NCBI RefSeq assembly: GCF_017255015.1
Contig: NZ_JAFKCS010000005.1
Span: 169,853-233,852, forward strand
Length of the DNA stretch: 64,000 nt
Source: Bowmanella yangjiangensis
GTDB taxonomy: Bacteria; Pseudomonadota; Gammaproteobacteria; Enterobacterales; Alteromonadaceae
Direction of reading: 5' to 3'
The translations under genes were made by a program, and so were the position numbers. Of this stretch, positions 1 through 9,069 are shown in pieces (position 1 is the first letter of the stretch; every line of letters begins with the position of its first letter). The notes below the pieces were generated by a model that did not search any database, was not told where the DNA came from, and saw only the letters and a list, made by a program, of their open reading frames with translations.

Positions 1-3000
1 TGTTTCGCGCATGGAAGTCCGTCTGGAATTTTCTGAACGATAGTTTTGGCACGCTCGATAATGGGTAGATTGTTCCATCCGCTATATTTCTTCTGAAACC
101 AAATTGCTGACTCTAAGCTCCACAAGGTGTTTTGCACGTCATTACAGGTTAAGGGGCGTTCAATAGAGGCTTGTTCGATGACATTTAACGAACGTAAAGT
201 TTCCTCAAAAGTTCTGTTCCCATCTTCTAGCTTATGATAGAAGTTTGCTCTAACCCTATGCAGATAATTGAAACTCGCGTGATAGTTCTTAATACCTAAG
301 GTTTGAAGCGTTTTTTCTGCACCAAAAATGTTATCAAAGAGTGCGTCAGGCACGTTTTTACTTTGGCTGGACATAAGTGACACTTGATCAATAAGCAGCC
401 AAAAGTTTTGTATTTTTTCTGAATCATTTTTAGGTGTACCTAGTGTTAAGGACGCACGTTGAAGCACTGCCTCCGCCTCTTTCCATTGCTGGTTGGCCCG
501 ATAAAAATCAATTCGACCGTTGGAATGCAAGAAACGCAATCGATTCAATTGCTCACTTTCCGCACCTAATGCTGCGGCTAGGTCAATTAACATTTGCTGT
601 TGCAGTAGTTGCTCCTGAGCTTCTTTGAACAGTGTAACTTTTTGATCTTGCTCATTTTCCTTTTTTTGCTTGGCGTCATTGATTTTTTGCTTAGTAACAG
701 CCCAGTGATAGGCGAACTGCTCCAGCAATGTCTGTTCATCTATCGGTCCGTCTTCGCGCAGGCGAGCAAATAAGGCGCCTCGTGTGAGGGCGTCTATTTC
801 AGTGACTTCTTTTAAGCCAATTTGATCGGCAATCAGTTGGTGATTGGCCAGATTATCAATAAGACTTTTTTTCCAAGCTCGATTGTCAGGGTCACTGATA
901 AGCAATTGATCGTAGTAAGCGATGACCTCATCAAGTAACGTAATACCAGCGCCTAAGTTGTCTTCTTGTTGCAAAATTGCTGCGCGTAGAGCTTTAATCC
1001 GATTCGCTAAGTGGGGAGAATTTCCCAGGTCAGCTTCATTGAAATATTGTTGAACTTTCTCAATGCCATTTTTCCATTCTGGGTTCAGAGATGAATTTTC
1101 ACCAATACGCTCTCTTAGATATTTCTCTCTTTCATAGGCGGTAACTAAAAGCTGCGTTACTTTGTTGCCTGTTTCTGGGTTATTTGTAGTGTTTTGTAGT
1201 GTTTTTAATTCATTTAATAGCGACTGGTTTAGATCTAATGCTTGGGTAAGATTGCCCTTGTCTGCAGCAAGATCAACTTGTACACGCTTAATTCGAGCAT
1301 TCAGCAAGCGAGTCTTTTGTTGCAATAAATCATCAAGCCTGTCGAAATTAACTTGGCTAATAATTAACTGAGCATTTTCAATACTCATCATTGCCAGCGG
1401 CTTGTCAAAAAAGATCCTGGCTGATTCAGCCATAGTAATTTGTGCTTCGGCCGATTCAATAAGGCTGCTAATGCCATCCAATTGGGGTTGATTAGCGTAT
1501 AGTTGGGTGGATTTTTTTGCGTAGGCATGAGCCTTGTCTGTCAGGCCAAGTTCTAACGCCATTTCAGACGTCGAGGTGAGCAAACGCCCATAGCTGCTCG
1601 TAAGATAATTCGACCCGGTAATGTCAGTCGCCAAAGTACCTAAGCGATGGTCAATTGTGGCGGCTAGTGCCATTTTTTCTGGAGCGGGGGTGTCCCACGT
1701 ATCTTTGAGTTGGTCTATCACTTCGATGGCGAGTTTATCAACCGATTTAAGTGATAGATCTAATGCTGAAGAGGCTTTGTCCGATTGATTAAAGGCAATG
1801 CCGCCGCTAAATATGGCAAGTGTAGACAGCACCAATAAGAGGCCAATTGCAAACTGATATTGACGCAGTCTTTTTCGGCGGCGTGACTGGTGGTGCGCAT
1901 CAGATAAAGTGATGTATTCTTGCAGTTCAGGTTGAAGCTCTGCTCGCCAATGTACCAACATATCTTGAGCTTCTGCCAGAGGTTTACCCTCTGGGAGCAG
2001 ATAATCGTCGGCCTTTTTCTTATCACCTTCTTTTTGTCGCTCTTCGTTCCATCGGTTGTAGGCGTTTTCCATTCGAAAACGGGCTTGCAGAAATTCTTGT
2101 GAATCGTCTAGCCATTGCTGCAACCTGGGCCAACATCGAATGATGGCTTCATGTGCGAGCCGAATAATTGTACCTGAATCATTGTCACTGCGAGATTTGA
2201 CAAGTAACCTGGCTTGAACGAACGCTTCATGAATCCTTTCATCTTGAGCTACACCAACGGTTAATACCTTGGCGCCAAGTTTTCTCTCATGATCAATGGT
2301 TACCAGAGAACGAAATAACCTGGGGACAAGGATATCTCGCGATGTGGTTGGCAAAGATTCCCATACGGCCTCTGCACGTTTTCCCAACGCACCTGTAACA
2401 CCACCAATATTTCGGTATGAGTCAAACGTCAAAACACGGCTATCGCCCCTTTTTTCATATAGTTCCCGTAAGGTGTACTGTAGTAACGGCAGCGCATCTG
2501 GCTCTTCGAGAGCATCGCTAAGCAGATATTGGTCGAGTCTCTCGTCGGATTGGGGGTGTTTTTCAAATTGCAGGCCGGACAGCCAGGCGGGTTCGGTAAT
2601 CACCCGATGCATGTATGCAGCGCCAAGTGGCAGAACATCGTACTGACTCCCTTGTCCTTTTAGCGCCATCCACTTGGCATAGTTTTGTAGGTCTCCATAG
2701 AAATCGCTTCGTAGCGTTGCCATTACCCAAACTGAACCACTGCTTGCTAATACGCTGATAACCTGGGCAAATGCGTTTATTTCATCTTCAGTGATGGTTG
2801 GATTGCTTAGCAATTCCTCCAGCTGATCGATAAGTACAACCAGACGAACAGCACCGCCGACAGTCTCAGCTATTCTCCTTAATTCAGGGAGTAAGGTGAG
2901 TTTGACGGCTGTAGTGGGATTCTCGCGCAGGGCCTCTATGAGGTCATTCTGAGTAATTCTGTTGTTCGCACTGTCGAACAATTCTGGCAAGGCAGTAGCT

Positions 3001-3947
3001 GAGGCAAGAGTTTTAACTAAACCTGTTATCAAGTCATCGGCGTATTCGCCCGGCGTCATTACCATATAGCGACACTGCGCTATGTTCGAATCGTAATGTC
3101 TTATCGCCGGGATAATACCGGCTTTTGCTAAGGAGGACTTACCGCTACCGCTGGCGCCGACGAGCAAAACAAATGCAGATCCTGCTTCATTTTGTTTTTC
3201 GAAGAGTATTTGAACCTCGGCAATTTCTTGCTCGCGACCAAAAAATATCTGCTCATGTTCAACATCAAAGCTTTCCAAACCTCGATAGGGAGAGCCTTGT
3301 TCGGCAATATCCCAGCCTTCTTTTAGTAAATGGTCGTTTTGAAGCAGTTCATCCAGTTTGGTTTGCAAATGCACCCGCAGCCTGGCGGCGAAGCTGCTGG
3401 GCCCATCATAGCTGGTATATGCCCTTTTATTGCTACCATCCACCTCATCATAAAAATATTCTTGTATAAATTCTTCAGCGAGACGATTTTGAATAATCGC
3501 CTCTTCAATTTGGTTGTGTGATTGTTCGAGCAAACGACGATTGAACGCTTTGTCGTCTTCCCGACGATAGGCGAGGATTGATGGCCGGCTGCCAAGCCCT
3601 CTTTCTTTGGCTTTTTCTCTAGCCTGAAGCATGAGGTCAAACTCTCGCTCCGTGCCTGATTTATATTGGCCCCCGTCCGGTCTCAATATCTTACTACCCA
3701 GCGGTGAACCAAGGCGCGACCACAAAATAAACACAGCGATATCTATGCTGCAGTCACTGTCAATTATCTGTTCAATTCCCTCCTGAAATGAAACTTCAGC
3801 ATCAAGAAACATGTCCTCCCACATTACAGGTACGAGTTCTAGCTTGTGGGTGTATCGTCTTTGTAAACGACGGACGACCTCTTTGGCTCTCTCTCTCTCC
3901 TCTGCTACATCACTTGGGGATGAGATGAAAATCCTTACAATCTGCAT
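1..3947 (-). CDS. DUF4062-nSTAND1 signalling ATPase with membrane segment and helical C-terminus (partial, 3' end off window)
   Basis: The frame is open from an ATG at 3947 to the left edge, giving at least 1315 residues with no stop reached. Residues 1-90 start with IFISSPSDVAEER, the DUF4062 signature. A linker then leads to YRGLESFDVEHEQIFFGRE (about 230), typical of the nSTAND1 NTPase family. Walker A is GASGSGKS at 264-271 and the Walker B-like LVVLIDQLEELL lies near 366-377. One transmembrane helix is predicted near 693-718, followed by a long alpha-helical region that looks like TPR-type repeats. Family knowledge: STAND ATPases are ligand-triggered switches, and DUF4062 is often the N-terminal signalling or effector module in bacterial conflict proteins. 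The trigger and output here are unknown. No partner gene is visible within the window; one could lie beyond the left edge. Confidence 0.85.
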   Translation of the reverse strand, partial: MQIVRIFISSPSDVAEERERAKEVVRRLQRRYTHKLELVPVMWEDMFLDAEVSFQEGIEQIIDSDCSIDIAVFILWSRLGSPLGSKILRPDGGQYKSGTEREFDLMLQAREKAKERGLGSRPSILAYRREDDKAFNRRLLEQSHNQIEEAIIQNRLAEEFIQEYFYDEVDGSNKRAYTSYDGPSSFAARLRVHLQTKLDELLQNDHLLKEGWDIAEQGSPYRGLESFDVEHEQIFFGREQEIAEVQILFEKQNEAGSAFVLLVGASGSGKSSLAKAGIIPAIRHYDSNIAQCRYMVMTPGEYADDLITGLVKTLASATALPELFDSANNRITQNDLIEALRENPTTAVKLTLLPELRRIAETVGGAVRLVVLIDQLEELLSNPTITEDEINAFAQVISVLASSGSVWVMATLRSDFYGDLQNYAKWMALKGQGSQYDVLPLGAAYMHRVITEPAWLSGLQFEKHPQSDERLDQYLLSDALEEPDALPLLQYTLRELYEKRGDSRVLTFDSYRNIGGVTGALGKRAEAVWESLPTTSRDILVPRLFRSLVTIDHERKLGAKVLTVGVAQDERIHEAFVQARLLVKSRSDNDSGTIIRLAHEAIIRCWPRLQQWLDDSQEFLQARFRMENAYNRWNEERQKEGDKKKADDYLLPEGKPLAEAQDMLVHWRAELQPELQEYITLSDAHHQSRRRKRLRQYQFAIGLLLVLSTLAIFSGGIAFNQSDKASSALDLSLKSVDKLAIEVIDQLKDTWDTPAPEKMALAATIDHRLGTLATDITGSNYLTSSYGRLLTSTSEMALELGLTDKAHAYAKKSTQLYANQPQLDGISSLIESAEAQITMAESARIFFDKPLAMMSIENAQLIISQVNFDRLDDLLQQKTRLLNARIKRVQVDLAADKGNLTQALDLNQSLLNELKTLQNTTNNPETGNKVTQLLVTAYEREKYLRERIGENSSLNPEWKNGIEKVQQYFNEADLGNSPHLANRIKALRAAILQQEDNLGAGITLLDEVIAYYDQLLISDPDNRAWKKSLIDNLANHQLIADQIGLKEVTEIDALTRGALFARLREDGPIDEQTLLEQFAYHWAVTKQKINDAKQKKENEQDQKVTLFKEAQEQLLQQQMLIDLAAALGAESEQLNRLRFLHSNGRIDFYRANQQWKEAEAVLQRASLTLGTPKNDSEKIQNFWLLIDQVSLMSSQSKNVPDALFDNIFGAEKTLQTLGIKNYHASFNYLHRVRANFYHKLEDGNRTFEETLRSLNVIEQASIERPLTCNDVQNTLWSLESAIWFQKKYSGWNNLPIIERAKTIVQKIPDGLPCAK

Positions 3948-4120
3948 GCCAATTCCTTTTGTTTTTGAGCTCAGGAGTTATATAGAGAAACGCTAGTAAA
4001 TGTCTGGGTGCTGTAAGCTTACTCGCCATTAAAAATTACATACATATTTAGCTGGAAGGCCTGATGGGAGAGTTACTTTTGCGAAATATATGAGTAGTTG
4101 ATGAATCACGCTAAATCCTT

Positions 4121-4310
4121 TTCTGATTACCCACAATGCTCAGTTAGCGCTTAGATAACGAATCTGAAAGCCTTATCACTTAAGGCTTGTAGCGAATCTG
4201 CATTTATTGTTCGTGCAATCGAAGGACAGACAACTTTCCTCCAATGCCAGAAAAATAGCTACTTTCAGGACGTTATCGGTAGCATGACTAAGCATTGTGG
4301 GTAATCAGGA
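4121..4310. repeat. MITE-like element with terminal inverted repeats
   Basis: A perfect 18-bp inverted repeat, CTGATTACCCACAATGCT, lies at 4123-4140, with its complement at 4291-4308. Similarity between the arms continues inward for about 30 more bases (both contain GATAACG and CTGAAAG). The enclosed stretch is only about 150 bp and has no ORF. Size and structure fit a non-autonomous transposable element. Possible flanking duplications (AATCCTTT on the left, AATCTTTC on the right) are imperfect, so the target-site duplication is not certain. Confidence 0.65.
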
Positions 4311-4481
4311 ATCTTTCTGGTTGTTATTTGTTCACTTATATGAGTTTGCGGTACAAAAATCAACCATTCCAGCGCAAGTGGATTTATTAAGAATAAAAAT
4401 GGGTGTTTCATAAGCTCGGCTTCTACCAAAATTCAGTGGATACATCTACAAAGGGGCATACTGTGTCTTAGGGGAGCGTCT

Positions 4482-4545
4482 ATGACCAAGCGAAGAATGT
4501 ATTCCCACAGTTCAAACGTGAAACCGTAGTTTTAGCCCAAGTTGG
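4482..4545 (+). pseudogene. Remnant of the 5' end of an IS3-family transposase orfA
   Basis: The ATG at 4482 encodes MTKRRMYS. After a small frameshift the next frame reads FKRETVVLAQ. Together these match the usual start of IS3-family OrfA proteins (MTKRRxYSPEFKREAV). The upstream 50 bases may be the IS left end. The homology stops abruptly at 4545, where a tRNA-Leu fragment begins. It is far too short and too broken to be functional. Recognition is from memory of the family and not from a search. Confidence 0.5.
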
Positions 4546-4546
4546 C

Positions 4547-4598
4547 AAAATCCGTCGATGGCAACATTGTGTCAGTTCGAGTCCGCCCCCAAGCACCA
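4547..4598 (+). pseudogene. 3' half of a degenerate tRNA-Leu (UAA-type) gene
   Basis: These 52 bases run from just after the anticodon region (AAAATCC) through a long variable arm (TCGATGGCAACATTG), a T-arm containing GTTCGAGTC, and an acceptor ending GCACCA. Length and layout match the 3' 52 bases of tRNA-Leu(UAA) as I remember it from E. coli. The T-stem has at least two mismatches and the 5' half of the tRNA is missing, so this is not a working tRNA. tRNA 3' halves are common integration scars, and this one abuts an IS3 remnant. Confidence 0.6.
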
Positions 4599-4664
4599 TA
4601 ACTTTCCCAAGATTCGGGTATACACGCCTGTGAATTAAGGTCTTATTCAGCCGTACTTGAATCT

Positions 4665-5507
4665 TTACTCTCCCCTTGATTTGCAACTGGCGACTTTGCT
4701 GCCAATCAGGTATTCAACACGCTCTTGCTGCGAATTGACCAGATCACCTGGGATTGTCCTGTACGCCTTATATAGGGGATGGTCTGCGAGCAGTTGGGCT
4801 TCCGCCTCAGTGCCCTTAGCATTGTCGCGATAAGGTGAGATGACGCTGACATACTTAGCAAAGGCTGCGGAGAGGTTGTCGCATATATACTGATTCAATG
4901 TAGTGTGATGGCTGAGAAAGCTTTGTTGGGCAATTGCCTGATTGATTAAGTTGGGCAAAGCGCCATTGTTAAAATCAATCCCGCCTGTACTTTCACCGCC
5001 CAGCTTGAACAGCGTAGCTAAGCCGCTTTGAATCTGTGCGGTCGTGGCGGTAGAAAATTCAATAGGTGGTTGTGCTGATAGCGCTTCTTCAAGGCTTGCC
5101 AGTAATGGTGTGAAACGTATAACAAAACAATCCCGATCCGGCGCTTTTTCGGTCATCGCATCACACACAGGCTCAGCGGCATTGACCACATCAAATAATT
5201 TCTGGTTATTGGCCGCTATGTCATCCCGCCAGAAACCAATGGCAGCAATGCGATAGTAACCCAGTGCCAGTTTGGCTTCGTTACTTTTCACGGCGGCAGT
5301 GGCGGCGTCATATGCATAAATGGCGAGCAGTTCTATGGCAGGCTTGGGCGTTCTGTCATCCTTGGCGTTGGCCTCAATTAACAGCCTTTCTAATTCACTG
5401 TCGGTGGTATTTAGGTCACTCGCCATCTCATAGCGTTCAGTGGACAGACACCCCTGCATAACTAACAGTGAGGCTGCTATTGCAGCGCTTTTTAACAGTA
5501 TGTTCAT
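4665..5507 (-). CDS. Putative lipoprotein of unknown function
   Basis: 280 residues. The N-terminus is a short signal peptide ending in a lipobox-like LVMQGC, so the mature protein probably starts at Cys20 and is lipid-anchored. The rest is alpha-helical and alanine-rich, with no recognised domain. It has several further cysteines (C115, C126 region, C209, C275 approximately) that could form disulfides in the periplasm. The start is supported by an AAGGA-like ribosome site just upstream. It is the last gene of a three-gene minus-strand operon; the gap to the preceding gene is 18 bp. Function is unknown. Confidence 0.75.
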   Translation of the reverse strand: MNILLKSAAIAASLLVMQGCLSTERYEMASDLNTTDSELERLLIEANAKDDRTPKPAIELLAIYAYDAATAAVKSNEAKLALGYYRIAAIGFWRDDIAANNQKLFDVVNAAEPVCDAMTEKAPDRDCFVIRFTPLLASLEEALSAQPPIEFSTATTAQIQSGLATLFKLGGESTGGIDFNNGALPNLINQAIAQQSFLSHHTTLNQYICDNLSAAFAKYVSVISPYRDNAKGTEAEAQLLADHPLYKAYRTIPGDLVNSQQERVEYLIGSKVASCKSRGE

Positions 5508-5525
5508 GGATAAAACGTCCTTATA

Positions 5526-7316
5526 TCAGTCTGCCAAAGGTAAGCCATTGGCGACAACGTCAAAGACTGTCGCCCGGATATAGGCAACTATAGTTTCGCT
5601 GCCCCATTTAGCGGGTGAGTCATTAATGTCTGCAATTAACTCGGCAAAATAGCTATCGAGTAATGTGGGGTCTTGAACCAGCTCACTAATGTCACCAGAC
5701 AAGGCCTCCAGCAGCAATTGCATGGCTGAATAGAGGGTGTAACCACGCAGCGGTAGTTGTGGTGCCTCGCTCAGCGCATTGTTGGTGAGTATGAGTAGCT
5801 GTTTTAATGCTGTTGTGGCCAGCTGGTTGGGTATGCTGCTGTTGTCTAAACCGAATAAGCGCTGCGGATTGACGGCGGCCAGCTCGGCTGCGCTGGCTGC
5901 GATCTGGAGCCATTCATCGTTGGAAAGCAACAAGTTGTTGTCATTTGCCATGACCTCCGCGATGCCTTTGATAATTCGTTGATACTCAGGGTGGTTTGTT
6001 CCCAGCATCGCGGGAGTGTTGGCGACTTGCTGCAGGATGATGCGCGCGTATTCAAACTGCTGTTTCTGGTTAAACAATTGCAGTCGGCGGTTCTCGGAAA
6101 TTGCTTCACTTAGATCTGTGGTCATATGCTGAATGACCTCCAGCGCGACATTCTCCCAGGGTTTGTCCGGATCCAAGGCCAGCAGAAGTTCGGCTTGTTC
6201 GCCTAAAGTACCGATAACCATGGCGCAAAGGGTAACGCCGAGATTCTTATCAAAGCCTTGGTTGTTTGCCGTTTTCACTGCTGTGGCGGTATTTACCAAT
6301 AAACTCGTCAGCAAGGCGGATTTGGGGTTTCCCTGCTCATCAATGAAGAGTTGGGGTTTTTCTATTGCGACCGTTAAGGCTGAGTTAAATAACGCCGTTA
6401 CCCCATGTTTGCTAAATACCGCGGCAATACTTGAACTTGCGGTGGTATTCACACTGGCATTCAGCAAAGCCTGTGTTACTGCCTGCAAGGCGGTACCATT
6501 CGCAAACTTGTTGCCAAGAAAGTCCTGGGTATTCGACGAAAGCATGCTGAGTGCCGCCACGGCGGATGGCCCCATCAAGGCTTCGGTAAGTTTTCTATAT
6601 TCAATCTGCGCTTGAAAGCTGTCAGGAAGGCTATCGTTCACTGGCTTGATTATGCCTTTCACTAACGCTTCAACATTATCGTCTTCAATGATAGTGCCGT
6701 CGTCTTCAAGCAAGGTAGTGAGGCCAGCCCTTAGAAACATGCCGAGTAGGCGGCTTTCAAAATCATGGCGACGACCCAGATCACTAACATCATCTGGGAT
6801 CAGTAAGGTTAAGTTGGTGGCAAACGCCAAAATAAGGGCTTCCCCTCTACTGTTTTCCCCCATGATGGATGGATTGGCGGCAACGAATTCCAGGCCAATA
6901 TCGGTAATGGTCAGGGCAATACGGGCCCAAGCCGTTGGTGGCTGGTTGTCATGTCGCCACTGCTCTATCATTCGGCCACCAACTAACTGTTGCTTCTCAT
7001 CCTCCGTGATGTCTATGAAATCTTGTGCTGAGCGAATCTCAATCATCCTGGCAATACAGGCCTGTTTGTTCACTTCAGATGGTGAGTTCCAGACAAAATC
7101 AACGGGATCCCAGCCCTGGCTGAAAGGGGGCGTGGTTCGGAACTGTTGGTTGGCATTTAGCCACGACGTGATTTCATCTGCGATGGTCGCTCGTGGCAAT
7201 CTGATGTTCGGCAGAAATATAGGCTTGTCTTCGGCGCGTTCCACGTACAAGTCGATACCGACCTGCGCAGCCCGAAGTGCTGCTTTGATGCCCGACGTGA
7301 CTAACAAGATATCCAT
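5526..7316 (-). CDS. Conserved-type hypothetical protein, large and helical
   Basis: 596 residues that I do not recognise. There is no signal peptide; the N-terminus is MDILLVTSGIKAALRAAQVG. An unusual feature is a long series of Ala/Leu-rich helices, including repeated stretches with the pattern LL..TA.A or LA..AL that resemble a helical-repeat solenoid. A GGGAG ribosome site stands a few bases before the ATG. It is the middle gene of the operon, 13 bp after the membrane protein and 18 bp before the lipoprotein, which suggests the three products act together at the envelope. No catalytic motif is visible. Confidence 0.75.
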   Translation of the reverse strand: MDILLVTSGIKAALRAAQVGIDLYVERAEDKPIFLPNIRLPRATIADEITSWLNANQQFRTTPPFSQGWDPVDFVWNSPSEVNKQACIARMIEIRSAQDFIDITEDEKQQLVGGRMIEQWRHDNQPPTAWARIALTITDIGLEFVAANPSIMGENSRGEALILAFATNLTLLIPDDVSDLGRRHDFESRLLGMFLRAGLTTLLEDDGTIIEDDNVEALVKGIIKPVNDSLPDSFQAQIEYRKLTEALMGPSAVAALSMLSSNTQDFLGNKFANGTALQAVTQALLNASVNTTASSSIAAVFSKHGVTALFNSALTVAIEKPQLFIDEQGNPKSALLTSLLVNTATAVKTANNQGFDKNLGVTLCAMVIGTLGEQAELLLALDPDKPWENVALEVIQHMTTDLSEAISENRRLQLFNQKQQFEYARIILQQVANTPAMLGTNHPEYQRIIKGIAEVMANDNNLLLSNDEWLQIAASAAELAAVNPQRLFGLDNSSIPNQLATTALKQLLILTNNALSEAPQLPLRGYTLYSAMQLLLEALSGDISELVQDPTLLDSYFAELIADINDSPAKWGSETIVAYIRATVFDVVANGLPLAD

Positions 7317-7329
7317 TTTTTGTCTCCCT

Positions 7330-8481
7330 TTATCTGACGATTTTGCCTAACCTGATACTGCTTGGGGCGGGTGGCTTAACTGTGGTTGGTGGGTCTTTTA
7401 TCATATTCGCCGCAAGATTGGCGTTGGTAAACAATGCCAGGTAGTCCTTTGCAACTTGCTCGTCGGTTTTGCTGTCAGTCGTGGTGTTTTTTCCTGTGGC
7501 AAAATTGCTGAGTGTGTTGCGAAACAGACTGATGCGTTTAACCACATCAAACCAGAACGGGCCGCCCAGGCCGACAAGCAACCCCGTGATTACTGTTGAA
7601 AATAGCCAGGCCATCCCGGCAAATCCCCAAAAACCGACTTTTTGTGCGCTAGACTTGCAATTGGTATAGGGCTGGGGAGCTGCTAAGCGATCGCCTGGTG
7701 GATTGGCTGAAGGTTGTTGCGTTGGTGGCGTTTGGGATTCTGTGTCTGGTGTCGAGCACATCAATCCAGCCGCGGTTTGTTCAAAGTATTGCAGGACATT
7801 TCTTGACCAGCCTACAGGCAAGTCCAATCCTTTTGACTCCTCAACGGTTTGTTTGAGCCTTTCCACTGCTGCTTGGAATGCCTCTGCATCTTCTGCATCT
7901 TTATCGAGGTGCTGCATTCTCTCTTGCTGGGCCTGAGCACTTTCCAGAATCGCTTCAGATCGAGATACCAGCGATTCTGTGAGGCCTCTGTTGTCCAGAA
8001 AGGTCTTAGTCATGGCTATCACATTGACATTCAGCAAGATGGCGGCAGCTACTCCGATAATCAGATTGTCCCGCTCGGCGAACTGTTTGAATCTGTGAGA
8101 AAAGGCGCTTCCGTAATCCTCGTAACGTCGGACGATGTCGTTGATCAGTATGTGCACTTCCGCGGTGGTTCTATTGGCTATTTGTGCGGCGATCTCGCTG
8201 GTAGCCAGTCTCTGAATAAACTGACTGGTAGATAAGGCGTGGTTTTCTTTGTTCAACCTAAGTATATGTTTGACAAAATCGTCTGAAAAATCAGCGGCTT
8301 TGGTCAATTTGTGGTGCAGTAACGGTGTGAGTTCAGACTCATAAAAGTCCTTCAACATCAATTTGAGCCCTCTGTATCGGGTCTTCTTAAACCGATAGAG
8401 CACTTCCAGAATCATGGATGAGATAGTAGAAAAAATCAGAAAACACAGGGCGATCGCCAGGGCGACTTCCATTTCTCTCAT
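7330..8481 (-). CDS. Membrane protein of unknown function with three predicted TM helices
   Basis: About 383 residues from the ATG at 8481; a GTG at 8538 would add 19 residues. I prefer the ATG because the first membrane helix (EVALAIALCFLIFSTISSMI) then sits at the N-terminus. A second hydrophobic helix is near NLIIGVAAAILLNVNVIA. A third is near FAGMAWLFSTVITGLLVGLG. Between helices two and three lies a charged, coiled-coil-like region rich in Glu, Gln and Arg, then a Pro/Gln/Thr-rich linker. It is the first gene of the operon continuing to 4665. No family was recognised. Confidence 0.75.
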   Translation of the reverse strand: MREMEVALAIALCFLIFSTISSMILEVLYRFKKTRYRGLKLMLKDFYESELTPLLHHKLTKAADFSDDFVKHILRLNKENHALSTSQFIQRLATSEIAAQIANRTTAEVHILINDIVRRYEDYGSAFSHRFKQFAERDNLIIGVAAAILLNVNVIAMTKTFLDNRGLTESLVSRSEAILESAQAQQERMQHLDKDAEDAEAFQAAVERLKQTVEESKGLDLPVGWSRNVLQYFEQTAAGLMCSTPDTESQTPPTQQPSANPPGDRLAAPQPYTNCKSSAQKVGFWGFAGMAWLFSTVITGLLVGLGGPFWFDVVKRISLFRNTLSNFATGKNTTTDSKTDEQVAKDYLALFTNANLAANMIKDPPTTVKPPAPSSIRLGKIVR

Positions 8482-9069
8482 GTGCAATCTCAGCCTGCTT
8501 TTTTGCTCGAAAGTAATAGGGTAGTGTGTTTTTTGCACAGGGCAAGCGAAGTGAAAGAGATGAGTTTGCCGATGATCTGTTTATCAAAAGCGGTGTCGGT
8601 TTATCGTAGGTAAAGTGCCTTTTGCAACGACCTGAAAAAGATGTAGAAAATCTTCACAGCGCGAACAGACAAGTCGCGCCGAGAAGCATCACCGCCGTCC
8701 CTGAGTGTTATCTTTTGCCCGGCATTGTAAGGCCAGCGAGTTGCCTAACTTGTCTTGTTCAGCAGAATTGCTTTGGTAGCAGATTTACTCGGTTAATTTA
8801 CCTTTCAATTCGCTATCATAGTTATGCTCTGGAGAGCGTTCAATAAATTGCGCATACGCCGCGTTAGCCCTTTCTAACCGACCCTGTTCAAGTGACTGCA
8901 ATATTAACTGGGCATCATGTTCAGGGTGTGAAAAATGTTTGCTAATGGCATGCATTAAGGCCAGTTCCCGCTCTGTCCTGCATGCAAGAAATTAGTTTCT
9001 TTTCTCAACATTCGTTAAACACATGAATACATTGCTCCTGCTGATATCTTCGTCTGTACAGAGGCTCTA
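8482..9069. other. Gene-poor spacer between the accessory flank and the hydroxyproline genes
   Basis: No convincing complete gene is seen here. The only coding-like stretch is a short minus-strand reading frame (8785-8955), listed separately. The promoter of the three-gene operon must lie at the left of this spacer, but I could not pick a clear -35/-10 pair. Confidence 0.5.
8785..8955 (-). pseudogene. Short coding remnant or very small gene
   Basis: A 56-codon frame starts at ATG 8955 and ends with TAA at 8785-8787. The open frame extends a further 13 codons upstream without a start. The product is hydrophilic and has a protein-like composition (for example QSLEQGRLERANAAYAQFIE, then SPEHNYDSELKGKLTE). 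It could be the 3' remnant of a larger gene or a real small protein. No ribosome site is obvious, so I lean to a remnant. Confidence 0.3.

Noticed and set aside
4547..4598. Functional tRNA-Leu
   Set aside because: Only the 3' half is present and the T-stem is mismatched.
4480..4686. 68-codon minus-strand ORF over the IS/tRNA scrap
   Set aside because: It runs antisense through the tRNA-Leu remnant and into the lipoprotein gene end; no ribosome site or product.
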